NCBI GenBank assembly: GCA_943789375.1
Contig: CALSTX010000011.1
Location: 1 to 64,000, forward strand
DNA from: an uncultured Opitutales bacterium
GTDB taxonomy: Bacteria; Verrucomicrobiota; Verrucomicrobiia; Opitutales; Seribacteraceae
Length of the DNA stretch: 64,000 nucleotides
Direction of reading: 5' to 3'
Shown here: piece after piece, positions 20,968 to 31,320 of the stretch
How the letters are laid out: the number at the start of each line of letters is the position of its first letter
How positions within the stretch are numbered: the first letter of the stretch is position 1
Position numbers and translations under genes: made by a program
Notes under the pieces: model-generated
Seen by the model: the letters and a program-made list of their open reading frames with translations, nothing else
What the model was told of the DNA's origin: nothing
Database searches by the model: none

Positions 20968-21854
20968 GTAAACGAAAAGGGATCGTTCTGGCTGGAGGGT
21001 CGGGGACACGGCTCTATCCATTGACCATGGCAGTGAGCAAGCAGTTGATGCCTGTCTATGATAAGCCGATGATTTACTACCCGATCTCAATTTTGATGTT
21101 ATCGGGAATTCGGGAAATTTTAATTATTTCAACACCCCGCGATTTACCGATGTTCCAGGAATTACTTGGTGATGGCTCAAGATTTGGAGTTTCTTTCAGC
21201 TATGAAGAACAACCAAGCCCTGATGGCTTGGCTCAGGCGTTTATTATAGGTGAACAATTTTTGGGGGCTTCTGGCTCAACCCTGATTTTAGGTGATAATG
21301 TATTTTACGGGCATGAATTGGAAAAGATTTTAGACGATGCCGGACAAAAAGAAAAAGGTGCCACTATTTTTGGGTACCATGTATCCGACCCAGAGAATTA
21401 CGGAGTGGTTGAGTTTGATCCATCCGGCAAGGCAGTATCTCTTGAGGAAAAGCCGGAAGTCCCAAAATCTCAATACGCTGTTCCTGGCCTTTACTTTTAT
21501 GACCAGCAAGTCTCTGCTATTGCAAAAGAACTAAGACCTTCTCCGCGGGGTGAACTTGAAATAACTGATTTAAATCGCGTTTACCTTGAGGCGGGGCAAC
21601 TTTCGGTTGAAGTGATGGGTCGTGGAACCGCTTGGCTGGATACAGGAAGTCATGACAATTTGGCCTCTGCTACAGATTTCGTAAAAGTTATAGAACGTCG
21701 CCAAGGTCTTAAAATTGCCTGTTTGGAAGAAATTGCCCTTTACAAAGGTTGGATGAATTTGGAACAGCTAGAAAAGCAAGCTACAGCCCATGGATCTTCT
21801 TCCTATGGGTTGTACTTGAAATCGATTATTTCTCGACCTTTGAAAGATCAATAA
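20964..21854 (+). CDS. rfbA: Glucose-1-phosphate thymidylyltransferase
   Basis: 296 residues, intact. Nucleotidyltransferase signature [13 protein letters not shown] near residues 9-21, then [13 protein letters not shown], the metal site [10 protein letters not shown], and the RmlA-type stretch [20 protein letters not shown] and [13 protein letters not shown]. Makes dTDP-glucose from dTTP and glucose-1-phosphate, the step before RfbB. The ATG overlaps the rfbB stop (ATGA), so translation is coupled. Confidence 0.94.
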   Translation: MSKRKGIVLAGGSGTRLYPLTMAVSKQLMPVYDKPMIYYPISILMLSGIREILIISTPRDLPMFQELLGDGSRFGVSFSYEEQPSPDGLAQAFIIGEQFLGASGSTLILGDNVFYGHELEKILDDAGQKEKGATIFGYHVSDPENYGVVEFDPSGKAVSLEEKPEVPKSQYAVPGLYFYDQQVSAIAKELRPSPRGELEITDLNRVYLEAGQLSVEVMGRGTAWLDTGSHDNLASATDFVKVIERRQGLKIACLEEIALYKGWMNLEQLEKQATAHGSSSYGLYLKSIISRPLKDQ

Positions 21855-21865
21855 TTTAAAAACAT

Positions 21866-21889
21866 ATCAACGCATCATGATGCGTTGAT
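21866..21889. repeat. 24-nt perfect palindrome between rfbA and metK
   Basis: ATCAACGCATCA followed directly by its reverse complement, 12 nt after the rfbA stop and 43 nt before metK. As RNA it would form a hairpin of 10 or more pairs. It could end the rfb operon, but there is no T tract behind it (AATAATCTTGATTTC follows). It could instead be an operator or a leader structure of metK. Confidence 0.6.
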
Positions 21890-21931
21890 GAATAATCTTG
21901 ATTTCTCATTCGGATATGTTGGAATGATGGA

Positions 21932-23101
21932 ATGTCTAAATCCTTCATTTTTTCTTCTGAATCGGTTGGCGAAGGTCACCCGGATAAAGTTTCGGATTTC
22001 ATTTCCGATAGTATCTTAGATGCCTGCCTTAAACAGGACGCCACAAGTCGTGTTGCCTGTGAGACTCTTGTAAAAAGTAATTGTGTCACCATTGCCGGAG
22101 AAATCACGACTTCCTCAGAATTTAACTATGAAGAGGTTGTAAGGGAAGCTATTCGTGACATTGGATACATAAACGATGATGACATATTTCATGCAGATAA
22201 AGTTTTCATAACCAACCAGCTTACAGCTCAGTCACGCGATATTGGACAGGGGGTTGATGCAACTGCTGCGGACGGTAAGGGTACTAACGAGCAAGGTGCC
22301 GGAGACCAAGGTATTATGTTTGGCTATGCTTGTAATGAGACGGATGAATTGATGCCTGCACCCGTAATCTTTGCTCACCGTATTCTTCGTAAAATGGCAG
22401 AAGTTCGGAAATCTACTAATGATGCTCCTTGGTTGCGTCCTGATTGCAAATCACAAGTTGCTCTCAAGTACGATCAGGGCGAAATGGTTGGAATTGAAAA
22501 TGTTGTAGTATCCACTCAGCACGCGGATGCTGTTGATAACGAAACGATTCGTTCCTTCATCACGGAAGAAATTATCAAGCCATCCTTGCCCGCTGCATTA
22601 CTTTCCTCCAGTACGGAATATTTAATCAACCCTACCGGCCGCTTTGTTGTTGGTGGCCCGGAAGGAGATTCAGGACTGACTGGACGTAAAATCATTGTCG
22701 ATACCTATGGAGGATGGGGAAGGCATGGTGGCGGAGCTTTTTCGGGGAAAGACCCCAGCAAAGTCGACCGTTCTGCGGCCTACATGTGTCGATGGGTTGC
22801 GAAGAATGTGGTGGCCGCAAAGCTTGCAGACCGTGCAGAGATTCAAGTAGCCTACGCCATTGGTCACCCTCATCCTACCAGCATTACCATTGATTGCTTT
22901 GGGACCGAGAAAGTAGAAGAATCAAAAATTCAGCAGGCGATTCAAGAAGTTTTTAATTTCCAGCCTGCTGCCATTGTTTCACAACTCGACTTACTCCGTC
23001 CCATCTACCGCCAAACTACTCATTATGGGCATTTTGGTAAACCTGATTTACCATGGGAGCAAACCTCGAAGACAGATGCTCTTATCCGGGCAGTCTCCTA
23101 A
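21932..23101 (+). CDS. metK: S-adenosylmethionine synthetase
   Basis: 389 residues, normal length and intact. Contains the ATP-binding [14 protein letters not shown] (residues 13-26), the hexapeptide-containing [16 protein letters not shown], the P-loop-like [18 protein letters not shown] and the C-terminal [16 protein letters not shown]-like stretch. Makes SAM from methionine and ATP. It is 40 bp upstream of ahcY; the pair drives the activated methyl cycle and ends at the terminator at 24612. Confidence 0.96.
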   Translation: MSKSFIFSSESVGEGHPDKVSDFISDSILDACLKQDATSRVACETLVKSNCVTIAGEITTSSEFNYEEVVREAIRDIGYINDDDIFHADKVFITNQLTAQSRDIGQGVDATAADGKGTNEQGAGDQGIMFGYACNETDELMPAPVIFAHRILRKMAEVRKSTNDAPWLRPDCKSQVALKYDQGEMVGIENVVVSTQHADAVDNETIRSFITEEIIKPSLPAALLSSSTEYLINPTGRFVVGGPEGDSGLTGRKIIVDTYGGWGRHGGGAFSGKDPSKVDRSAAYMCRWVAKNVVAAKLADRAEIQVAYAIGHPHPTSITIDCFGTEKVEESKIQQAIQEVFNFQPAAIVSQLDLLRPIYRQTTHYGHFGKPDLPWEQTSKTDALIRAVS

Positions 23102-23141
23102 TTAATTGATCTAACATTCTTTGACCATCGTTATTTAACCC

Positions 23142-24590
23142 ATGACCACAATGACAGAAACCATCACCCCCACACTTGACTACAAAGTCGCCGACATCAC
23201 ACTTGCTGAATTCGGCAGAAAAGAAATTTCAATAGCTGAGCATGAGATGCCCGGTTTAATGTCAACCCGTGACAAATACGGTCCCTCCAAGCCCTTGGCT
23301 GGTGTCAAAATCATGGGATCTTTACACATGACAATCCAAACGGCGGTGCTCATCGAGACACTCGTTGAGCTTGGTGCTGATGTTCGTTGGTGTTCATGCA
23401 ATATTTTTTCCACCCAAGACCACGCGGCCGCAGCGATAGCAGCCGCTGGCATTCCTGTGTTTGCCTGGAAGGGAGAAACGCTGGACGACTATTGGGATTG
23501 CACATGGAATGCTCTAACTTGGCCAGATGGATCTGGTCCTGACCAAATTGTGGATGACGGTGGAGACTCAACTTTGCTGATTCATAAAGGTGTTGAATTA
23601 GAAAATGGCAGCGACTGGGTTCATTCAGATTCCGAAAGCGAAGAAGAAGCCGTGATCAAAAAACTTCTCATCAAAACTCATGCCGAAAGACCCATTCACT
23701 GGTCAAAGGTGGCGGAAAATGTGGTAGGAGTCTCTGAAGAAACCACCACTGGTGTTCTTCGTCTTCTTCAGATGCAAGAGCAGGGTAAGCTTCTTTTCCA
23801 AGCCATCAATGTCAACGACTCAGTAACTAAATCCAAATTTGATAATAATTATGGGTGTCGCCACTCTTTGGTCGATGGTATCAAACGTGCCTTGGATGTC
23901 TTAATTTCTGGTAAAGTCGCGATGGTATGCGGCTACGGCGATGTCGGTAAAGGATCTGCGGATTCACTTGCCAACGAGAAAGCCCGGGTAATGGTTTCTG
24001 AAGTAGACCCAATTTGTGCACTCCAAGCATGTATGTCCGGTTACCAAGTCACCACTATCGAGGATGCACTTGAAACTGCGGATATTTTTGTCACCACAAC
24101 TGGTAATAAAGATATCATCACAGCTGATCACATTAGCCGTATGAAGGATCAAGCCATTGTTTGCAATATTGGTCACTTCGACAACGAAATCCAAGTTGCT
24201 GAATTAGAAAATATGCCAGGCGTCACCAAAGAAATTATCAAAGAAGATAGTGTCCCAGGTGGACCTGTAAGCCGATTTACTTTTCCTGACGGTAAAAGTA
24301 TTTATCTTCTCGCAGAAGGCCGCTTAATTAATTTGGGTTGTGCAACGGGTCACCCTAGTTTTGTGATGTCTAACAGTTTCACCAACCAAACAATTGCTCA
24401 AATCGATATACGAAATAATCCCGACAGAGAAATTGGGGTAACTCGTTTAAGTAAAGAGTTGGATGAGGAAGTCGCTCGTTTGCACCTTGATAAACTCGGT
24501 GCTAAGCTAACAAAACTTACAGATGAACAGGCCGGCTATATTGGGGTATCTGTTGATGGTCCTTACAAACCAGAGCACTACCGCTACTAA
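23142..24590 (+). CDS. ahcY: Adenosylhomocysteinase
   Basis: 482 residues, the long bacterial form. Substrate-binding [15 protein letters not shown] and [19 protein letters not shown]-binding [11 protein letters not shown] at 263-273; C-terminal [20 protein letters not shown] and the ending YKPEHYRY, in which the conserved Lys and Tyr contact NAD of the neighbouring subunit. Hydrolyses S-adenosylhomocysteine to adenosine and homocysteine, relieving product inhibition of methyltransferases. Co-oriented with and probably co-transcribed with metK. Confidence 0.96.
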   Translation: MTTMTETITPTLDYKVADITLAEFGRKEISIAEHEMPGLMSTRDKYGPSKPLAGVKIMGSLHMTIQTAVLIETLVELGADVRWCSCNIFSTQDHAAAAIAAAGIPVFAWKGETLDDYWDCTWNALTWPDGSGPDQIVDDGGDSTLLIHKGVELENGSDWVHSDSESEEEAVIKKLLIKTHAERPIHWSKVAENVVGVSEETTTGVLRLLQMQEQGKLLFQAINVNDSVTKSKFDNNYGCRHSLVDGIKRALDVLISGKVAMVCGYGDVGKGSADSLANEKARVMVSEVDPICALQACMSGYQVTTIEDALETADIFVTTTGNKDIITADHISRMKDQAIVCNIGHFDNEIQVAELENMPGVTKEIIKEDSVPGGPVSRFTFPDGKSIYLLAEGRLINLGCATGHPSFVMSNSFTNQTIAQIDIRNNPDREIGVTRLSKELDEEVARLHLDKLGAKLTKLTDEQAGYIGVSVDGPYKPEHYRY

Positions 24591-24611
24591 TCTAATTTCT
24601 TAGAGTTTAAT

Positions 24612-24648
24612 AAGACCGCGACTCAAATAGAGTTGCGGTCTTTTTTTT
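24612..24648 (+). terminator. Rho-independent terminator after ahcY
   Basis: AAGACCGCGACTC, loop AAATA, GAGTTGCGGTCTT, then a run of eight T (24641-24648). The stem of 13 pairs has one G-T pair. It starts 22 bp after the ahcY stop and is the clearest intrinsic terminator in the window. Confidence 0.92.
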
Positions 24649-24696
24649 GATACATTGACCGAAATCAATGGAAAGGTTATACCTGTTACCTAATTA

Positions 24697-25692
24697 ATGT
24701 TTTACGATGAAACAAAAGTTTATTTGAAGGCGGGCAAAGGAGGAGATGGTTGCATGTCTTTTTTGCGGCAAAAATACATGCCCAACGGCGGCCCTAATGG
24801 AGGGAATGGCGGTCGTGGAGGAGATGTTTATCTGTTGGCCGATGAAAATATTTCTGATTTACGCGCCTTTCATTTCAAAAAACATTGGAATGCTAAAAAC
24901 GGGGAGCCGGGTCGTGGAAGTGATCAAAATGGAAAAGGTGGAGCTGATTGCGTGCTCAAGGTTCCTTTGGGTACTGAAGTAAGAGAAGTAGAATCCAATG
25001 AAATAGTTTGTGAACTTCTAAATCATGAACAAGAATTTCTTGCATTAGAAGGGGGTAAAGGAGGACGTGGGAATGCAACATTTAAGTCATCCGTTAATCA
25101 AACTCCCCGACAGTTCACCGAAGGCAAGCCAGGTTTAGAAGGTAATTTTGTCTTTACCCTTAAGACGATTGCAGATGTCGGCTTAGTTGGTTTCCCAAAT
25201 GCAGGAAAGTCTACGCTCCTCAATGTTCTGTCGAACGCGACCCCTAAGGTCGCTTCTTATCCTTTCACTACATTAGTCCCAACAGTGGGTGTGATTGATT
25301 ATCCAGAAGACTTTGCTTCCATTACCATGGCTGATGTCCCTGGCTTGATTGAGGGGGCTGCAGAAAATCGGGGTTTGGGGCACCGCTTCCTTCGTCATGT
25401 TGAGAGATGTAAGTTGTTGCTCTTTTTATTGGATATGGCTGCAACGGACGAAAGAGACCCAGCCGAAGATTTTGAACATCTCCAAAAAGAACTTTTGGAT
25501 TACGATCCGAGGCTTGCAGAAAAACCATTTGTCGTTGTCGGTAATAAAAATGATGAAGAAAACGCAGTGGAAAATATAAAAGAATTTCAAAAACGATTTC
25601 CTGAAATAAAACCTCTTTTTATCTCTGCGGTTCTCGAAGACGGGTTGGACGATTTAAAGAGTATACTTTTGAAAAAATTAAAAGAAGCATGA
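24697..25692 (+). CDS. obg: GTPase Obg/CgtA
   Basis: 331 residues, intact. Glycine-rich Obg fold at the N-terminus (KAGKGGDGCMSFLRQKYMPN, GGPNGGNGGRGGDV), then the G domain: G1 GFPNAGKST at 165-173, G2 YPFTTLVPTVGVI, G3 DVPGLIEGA, G4 NKND, and G5-like FISAVLEDGLDDLK. Essential ribosome-assembly and stress GTPase. The C-terminus is short, lacking the extra OCT domain of Gram-positive Obg. Confidence 0.95.
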   Translation: MFYDETKVYLKAGKGGDGCMSFLRQKYMPNGGPNGGNGGRGGDVYLLADENISDLRAFHFKKHWNAKNGEPGRGSDQNGKGGADCVLKVPLGTEVREVESNEIVCELLNHEQEFLALEGGKGGRGNATFKSSVNQTPRQFTEGKPGLEGNFVFTLKTIADVGLVGFPNAGKSTLLNVLSNATPKVASYPFTTLVPTVGVIDYPEDFASITMADVPGLIEGAAENRGLGHRFLRHVERCKLLLFLLDMAATDERDPAEDFEHLQKELLDYDPRLAEKPFVVVGNKNDEENAVENIKEFQKRFPEIKPLFISAVLEDGLDDLKSILLKKLKEA

Positions 25693-25743
25693 TTCTTTTT
25701 TTTGTACTTGATTTACACAATCGCTTGTGCAAAAAGAACGGAC

Positions 25744-25959
25744 ATGAGCAATAACACGGTGGAAATCAGGAGGGGAGGGAGGTTGAAGCATTTTATCCAG
25801 GAAACTGGAATCTATCATGATCCAGATAAACCTTTACTCATGCCTCTCATCAAGGGGGAGAGCCAAGAGCAAAGAGCGGAAAGAATTTTACGAAAATTGG
25901 AGTCGTCCTCCAATTATCTTGAAAATGTGCTGGATGTTTTAAATCGGGTGAGTCGATAA
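25744..25959 (+). CDS. Small protein of unknown function
   Basis: 71 residues from ATG 25744 (a TTG at 25702 extends the frame but adds an unlikely N-terminus). Sequence starts MSNNTVEIRRGGRLKHFIQE and ends in a helical region (EQRAERILRKLESSSNYLEN). Charged, no membrane span or signal. It follows obg by about 50 bp and precedes another small gene by 1 bp. I do not recognise the family. Confidence 0.55.
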   Translation: MSNNTVEIRRGGRLKHFIQETGIYHDPDKPLLMPLIKGESQEQRAERILRKLESSSNYLENVLDVLNRVSR

Positions 25960-25960
25960 A

Positions 25961-26143
25961 ATGGTCCAGAAAATTTTAGATTCATTAAGTTCAATTGCTT
26001 CTCAAATGGGCAAAAAGGGAGGGGTGTCCGGAAAAGGAAAAGCTAAAAAACGGGGGAACTCATCTTATTACCGTGACATGCAAAGAAAATCAGTGGCTTC
26101 CCGATTGGCTAAATCCAAAAGCCAGTCCAAGAATTCCACTTAG
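25961..26143 (+). CDS. Small basic protein of unknown function
   Basis: 60 residues, very rich in Lys, Ser and Gly (MGKKGGVSGKGKAKKRGNSS, SVASRLAKSKSQSKNST). Starts 1 bp after the preceding small gene stops, so they are probably cotranslated. The basic tail suggests nucleic-acid contact, but this is only inference from composition. Confidence 0.5.
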   Translation: MVQKILDSLSSIASQMGKKGGVSGKGKAKKRGNSSYYRDMQRKSVASRLAKSKSQSKNST

Positions 26144-26198
26144 GCTGATCTTACTGGCTGATAGTATTTTTCCCAAAAGCCTTGAAGCAAGAAATACA

Positions 26199-26990
26199 TT
26201 AAACCGCCATTCGCTTTTCTTCGGAACGGGTGAACACTGGCTTCAAGTCTGTCGACTCAATTTCGTTAAGTTGATAGCCCTGCTCGGCAAAGCTCATAAG
26301 CCCCTGCAAATCTTTTATGCGGTTTTTGATCAAATAAGCACTCATATACCCCCGTGCTTTTTTAGCGTAAAAGCTGATGATCTTAAATTGCCCATTCTTC
26401 TCATCTTTAAATACAGGAGATATTACCTGAGTTTCGATTTCTTTCTCTTTGGCCGCTTTAAAGTATTCCTGGGACGCCAAGTTTACGAGAAATTCGGATT
26501 TCGATTTAGTTAAGTCATGATTGATGGACTGAACCAACCGATTCCCCCAAAAAGCGTAAAGGTCTTTCCCAGCCGGGTTGGCATATAAGGTCCCCATTTC
26601 CAATCGATGTGCCTGAATTAAATCCAAAGGTTTAAGGATCCCGTAAAGCCCAGATAAAATACGCAGATGCTTTTGGGCGAAAGTAAAATCATTCTTATTA
26701 AATTCCCAAGCTCGTAACCCTTCATACACATCCCCTTTAAAAGCAAGTGCTGCCTGTTTGGCATTGTCCGGGCTGTGGGTAAGAGGCCCAGTCCTGGTAG
26801 CGCGACCGGTTCAGTTCGGCCAGCTTGGGGCTGATCCCCATAAGGCTCACTGATTTCATCCGATGACATGCCCGCAAGTCCCTGAATCAAGTTAGCAGAT
26901 AAGTCCAGAAAGTCAGGCTGTGTGCAAACTGACTTGTGAGGAAGGCGTTTCGAAGTCCAGAGTTTTAGCGGGGGAAAGCAGAACGATCAT
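26199..26990 (-). pseudogene. yaaA: YaaA-family (UPF0246/DUF328) protein, frameshifted
   Basis: The start at 26990 gives the family opening MIVLLSPAKTLDFETPSSQ. Subsequent pieces lie in different frames (PDFLDLSANLIQGLAGMSSD, ISPKLAELNRSRYQDW), until the long C-terminal frame YEGLRAWEFNKNDFTFAQKH, LRILSGLYGILKPLDLIQAH and RLEMGT, with FISFYAKKARGYMSAYLI-like sequence near the end. About three indels lie between 26730 and 26930. YaaA limits intracellular iron and oxidative DNA damage under peroxide stress; this copy looks inactive. Confidence 0.85.
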
Positions 26991-27051
26991 TTTCACCTTT
27001 TATGATTATTCCTTCTCAAAAGTCAAATTATGTATCAGTATAAGTTTTTAC

Positions 27052-27080
27052 TTGCGTAAATACACTAAATAAGCAAATAT
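27052..27080 (+). promoter_or_regulatory. Upstream element, copy 1
   Basis: Matches a 29-bp element at 32987-33015 with the core TTGCRTAAATACACTAAATA and then RGYAARTAT. It can be read as -35 TTGCGT, a 17-bp spacer and -10 AAATAT. The only thing downstream is a truncated gene 3' end, which suggests that the gene body was deleted. Confidence 0.4.
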
Positions 27081-27128
27081 ACAAAATAAGCATATTAACC
27101 ACTTCCATAATAATTTTTCTCAAATTAG

Positions 27129-27356
27129 TCCACCAAACTTGAGGAGGAATATGCCCCACTTGCCGCAAAAATTGCGGTCCCTCATGTAAAGGGCTGGCAC
27201 TATAAAGCCGAGCAAGGATGGTTGTATGTGGAAGTCGGGTCCTATCCCTATGTGTTCTCAGAAAGGCTTGATGCCTGGATGTATTACAAACAGGGAAGTC
27301 ACTCACCCTGGGAATACTTTAACTACAATACCCAGTCCTGGGTTGCCTGGAGATAA
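27129..27356 (+). pseudogene. Orphan 3' end of a surface protein gene
   Basis: A 75-codon fragment starting directly after an in-frame TAG with no start codon. It encodes the end of a coiled coil (TKLEEEYAPLAAKIAVPHV) and the complete Trp/Tyr-rich domain (KGWHYKAEQGWLYVEVGSYP, LDAWMYYKQGSHSPWEYF, NTQSWVAWR). It is about 98% identical to the end of the gene at 35928-37040. A partial duplicate or deletion scar, not an expressed gene. Confidence 0.85.
27132..27356 (+). repeat. 225-bp direct repeat, copy 1
   Basis: Direct repeat of 36816-37040; by eye only five substitutions. The two copies bracket 9.5 kb holding the TpsB/TpsA/FecR locus and the surface protein genes. Confidence 0.92.
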
Positions 27357-27446
27357 ACTGAAAATAATTGTTTGAATGATCTAAGAAATTAGCCAATAAA
27401 CATAAGGCTTTAGATTTCATTACAAAACTAAATTTTTTATAGAGGT

Positions 27447-29183
27447 TTGAACCATACCAAAAATTTCTTAGCTGTAAGCTTATACTTCCTTTTATCGGGG
27501 TTTGTTTTCGCTACCTATCCAGTTTCCCGAGTCTACTACGAGTATGGTTCATCAAGCGAGGACCTTCCATCCCTCAGCCCATTAAATGAGGCAAGTGTAC
27601 AACTCCGAGAAGACCCAGAAGAAATTGGACTTGATAGTCTGATTCGGGGTGCTTCCTTAATTTTAGAATTATCCCATAAAGATCTCTTTAAATTGTCTGA
27701 GGTCCCTTTACATTTTCTTAAGTCCAAAGGCTTTGCAGGTATGGTTGCTTTTCCGGATCCCAATGATATCGACCCGGTTAGTGGAAAAGACCTCCGTCCG
27801 TCCGGAGACACCGCCTTGGTGATTAAAATTTGGGTCTCTCGTTTGGACTCAGTCGCAGTGCAAGCAACTGGATTAAATGATCGCGAAGAAAAGCGAATCA
27901 CCGAGGCCGTGACTCAATTTATAGAGAAGGAAGAAGCCCAAGGTAAGCCAGTGACCAAAAGTATACTCTCCCGCCTGAAGGCTTATGGCACCCACGCTTC
28001 CCGCTCTTCCAGGGTTTTACTCTCTGCAACTGATGATCAACCCGGCATGGTAAAAGCAGTGATGAAAGTTAAAGAAAGAGAAGATCGTCCGAATTTCCTT
28101 TTGTCTGCCTCCAATGCGGGCAGTGAATCAACCGGCGAATGGTTGTTTTCAGGTTCCTACATGAATGACCAATTGACGGGAATAGATGATGCCCTCACCC
28201 TTTCTTACATCTCATCAAATACGGGAGAAAGGCAGGGAGTGAATGCGAATTATTACATTCCACTGCTTGCCCCAGAGGTCGTATCCTTGGGCGTGGGTGT
28301 TGGTTACTCCACTTATGACGCCTCCACTTTTGCCCACACCTTGATCGACTTTGAGGGAGATTCAGTCTTTGCTGATTTGTCCATCCTTCTCAAGCCTTTG
28401 TCCTGGAGAAATGAATCGGCAATGGTTTCATTAGAAAGTGGTTTAAATTTCGAGAATGTCTCTGCTTTCAATTCAATTTCTGGCTCTGCCCGCTTTACCA
28501 CCTTAACTCCAAGGCTTGTTTTATCAGTTGATTCAAAAGGTGAAAACCGGCTGGGTAAAACAAGTCTTACCCTCAAAGGTAACCTGAGCTCAATTGATGA
28601 CGCGGATCAGTTGGCCATGGGTGGGGATAATACCACGGATACCTATTCCCGTTTCATCTTTCAACATCTTGAAAACTGGAAAATTGGGCGAATATTTGCT
28701 GCCGGGAGAGAAGGGGAAACCCCATACCTCGACCGCCACCTTATGTCACTTCGCTTCGAAGCAAGTTGGGCACTAAGTTCCCGCAGGCATCTTCCCCAGC
28801 ACCAATTCATTACCGGCGGGTCCTCTTCAGTTCGTGGATATCCTGAGTCGCTGGTAGCCGGTGATTCTGGTTATCTTTTTTCCCTGGAATACCGGATCCC
28901 CTACCTGTTGATTAGTGGTGATTCCGATGAGCAACAACTGGCCTGGTCATTGGTTCCTTTTTTGGATATTGGTGCCACCAAAGTAAACGATGCCCGTTTT
29001 TATGAATCGAGCTATAACCTTTTCGGTATGGGCTTGGGTCTTGAGTTTCAACTTCCCTACGGCGCTTATGCCCGGATTGACTTCGCGAAACCTTTAAAGG
29101 AATTGAGCCGTATGGGTACCCCGGTCGATGGAACGGAGGGGGGAGATTATCGAGTCCATGGAAATCTTAGCTGGAAATTTTAG
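27447..29183 (+). CDS. TpsB/ShlB-type outer membrane secretion pore
   Basis: 578 residues, intact. A hydrophobic signal (FLAVSLYFLLSGFVFA) follows the TTG at 27447; no upstream ATG exists in frame after the TAA at 27429, so TTG is the best start. The N-terminal third is a periplasmic region and residues from about 230 form a beta-barrel. The ShlB/FhaC-type motif is TGGSSSVRGYPES near residues 453-465; the last residues LSWKF end with Phe. Such proteins export a partner TpsA across the outer membrane, and the next gene encodes a TpsA-like protein. The POTRA region is not obvious by eye. Confidence 0.82.
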   Translation: MNHTKNFLAVSLYFLLSGFVFATYPVSRVYYEYGSSSEDLPSLSPLNEASVQLREDPEEIGLDSLIRGASLILELSHKDLFKLSEVPLHFLKSKGFAGMVAFPDPNDIDPVSGKDLRPSGDTALVIKIWVSRLDSVAVQATGLNDREEKRITEAVTQFIEKEEAQGKPVTKSILSRLKAYGTHASRSSRVLLSATDDQPGMVKAVMKVKEREDRPNFLLSASNAGSESTGEWLFSGSYMNDQLTGIDDALTLSYISSNTGERQGVNANYYIPLLAPEVVSLGVGVGYSTYDASTFAHTLIDFEGDSVFADLSILLKPLSWRNESAMVSLESGLNFENVSAFNSISGSARFTTLTPRLVLSVDSKGENRLGKTSLTLKGNLSSIDDADQLAMGGDNTTDTYSRFIFQHLENWKIGRIFAAGREGETPYLDRHLMSLRFEASWALSSRRHLPQHQFITGGSSSVRGYPESLVAGDSGYLFSLEYRIPYLLISGDSDEQQLAWSLVPFLDIGATKVNDARFYESSYNLFGMGLGLEFQLPYGAYARIDFAKPLKELSRMGTPVDGTEGGDYRVHGNLSWKF

Positions 29184-29184
29184 A

Positions 29185-31320
29185 ATGCATATGAAGCACG
29201 CAACTTACGCTATTGTCCTTCTGCTCACTCAGGTTGTTTTGAAAGTATGGGGACTCCCTGAAGGCACAACACCAGTCGCAGGAGGAGGGACCACGAGCTT
29301 GAATGAAAAAGAAATGGTCATCACCGCCCCGGATGGCAGTATTTTTGAACATCAAAGTTTTAATGTGGCTGAGGATGAAACGGTTCGCTTTGTGCAACCC
29401 TCCGAGCAGTCACGAGTTTTAAACCGGGTGACCGGTGCTTCGGTATCCAGTATAAACGGAAATATTCTGGCCAATGGGCAGGTCTATCTGGTCAACCCAT
29501 CGGGGATTATTTTTGGAGCCGGAGCCGTGGTCGAGGCTGCTAGGTTGCATGCAATTTCCGGGGTTTTATCCAATGATGATTTTACTCAAGCAGTGGATAA
29601 CTTTAGCCATTTATCAGGGAGTGTTGAAAATGAAGGGCTTCTCACTGCCGATCAGGTCATTATGGCCGGTTCTTCGGTTTCCAATCAAGGGTCCATCAAT
29701 GCAGCCCAGGGAGAAGTGGTGATGGGAGCTGGGGGGAGTATGATTGCGTCCAGTGCAGATGGTTTTCTATCGGTTTCGGTTTCTCCGCACTCCACCGCTC
29801 CCATTGGAGTGGCCACCGACCTGGTGGGGCAGGCCTTATTGAACTCAGGTATCATCAAGGCAAAAGAAACTCAGTTGCTTGGTAATCAAATTACCCATTC
29901 AGGTACCATTGAATCCGAAAATGTGGTGTTTGGGGATTTTTCAGTGGTCAATGCCCAGCAAGGGAGCATCACGGCAGACAAGGTTTCTTTGCTGGGGGGG
30001 GTGGATGAGCTCACAACCCTTGGTACAGAGAAAAATGCCGGCAGCGCCTACCTGGATTCTCCCAGTAATGCGATCTCTCAAGCTCAGTCTCACCGGTAAT
30101 CTTTATGAAGTATCGATGCGTTCCAAGGTGCCCACAACCCTTGCAGTTGAAGGAGAAAACCGTTCTCGGGGATCTCCGTTTTTGCAACATGGAGATTTTC
30201 GGGTCACTGGGGGTGACCTTTCCGCACAGGTTAGTTTTTCTCCGGTGTTTTCCGGAAGTGGCACCCTGGTTCTGGCAACGGATCAAAACCTCTATCACAG
30301 TACATCGCTTACAGACCTCGCCTCCACCTACCAGGTGTTGCTGATGGGGAATAACTTGGAATCAAGTGAAATTTCCAACCTCAATAATCAGCTGAATAAT
30401 TTACGATATGAATACACATCCTATAATAATAATTATAACGATCCTAACTCTAATCTTTACGACCCAACCTACATCTCCAATCTTTCCACCCAGATTACCA
30501 AGCTGGAAAGTGCTCTCAATAACCTGTATGCCTTGGATGCAACATCCTTAGCAGCTTGAGGAGGTGTCCATTCCTCTGGGTGCATCCGCTATTCAGAAAC
30601 TTGCCCTGGAAAACCCCCAATCCTCAGCTTTTTCGCTCTCTGGTAAGCAGGCTTTCACTCTGTCCCAGGCTGCACAGGTAAGCGCTGAAGTGGTGGAAAC
30701 CCCTGGGTTAACCACCCCCACTGCGGAGATTCCCTCTTCCATTCCGGACGGTGGTTCCTCTTCTGGCCTGTCACCAGCCCTGTCAGCCAGACACCGAATG
30801 CCTTACCTTATACGCAAGCAATGGAAGGAACCGATCGATTAACGGCCGAGCAAATTACTTTGGCGGTGGAAAATGGTCTTTTTTCCGGTCACTCCTATTA
30901 TCTCTCGCAAGCACCTCTTTCTGACAGTGAACTTGTCCTCGAAGCCATCTCCGAAGCAGGTGGGGCCACTGCTCTTTTCGGGGGAGTTATGCAGTGGTTG
31001 ACTCGGCTGCCCCCTCCTCAAGCAGTACCGCAACGGAAACTGACAGCAGTGGGACATCCTCCGAATCGGATAGTGCTGGGGATACTGCAGACGACTCTTC
31101 AGGCTCCGGAGATGATTCCTCCGAGAGTGACAGTTCCTCCTCTGCTCCAGGTGCCAGCCCGGGGAATGTGCCTGCCTCAGTCTTAGCCCGCAGGGCATTG
31201 GGTGCGGTACCGTTTGCCCCAATCAGTGCACCCATTCTCTCTCCCGCAGCTTCCCTTCTTCTCGATGAAGCTCTCAGTCCCCAGGTGGAGGCTAAACTGC
31301 AAAATTATATCGACCGATGA
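29185..31320 (+). pseudogene. TpsA-like filamentous haemagglutinin-type exoprotein, multiply frameshifted
   Basis: Starts 1 bp after the TpsB stop (ATG 29185 or 29191) with a signal peptide and a classical TPS domain (ITAPDGSIFEHQSFNV, LNRVTGASVSSINGNILANG, VYLVNPSGIIFGAGAVVEAA, SNQGSINAAQGEVVMGAGGS). The frame breaks near 30070. Later frames give SSLTLTGNLYEVSMRSKVPT, DFRVTGGDLSAQVSFSPVFS, a coiled stretch with NNLRYEYTSYNNNYND, then LTAEQITLAVENGLFSGHSY and a Ser/Asp-rich tract (GDSSESDSSSS-like, nt 31060-31150), ending PVEAKLQNYIDR-like at 31320. Four frameshifts (about 30070, 30555, 30810 and 30985) separate the pieces. Export partner of the intact TpsB. Confidence 0.8.

Noticed and set aside
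25995-26513. 172-codon plus frame overlapping the yaaA remnant
   Set aside because: It is antisense to a recognisable YaaA sequence and continues from the small basic gene in another frame; no family features.
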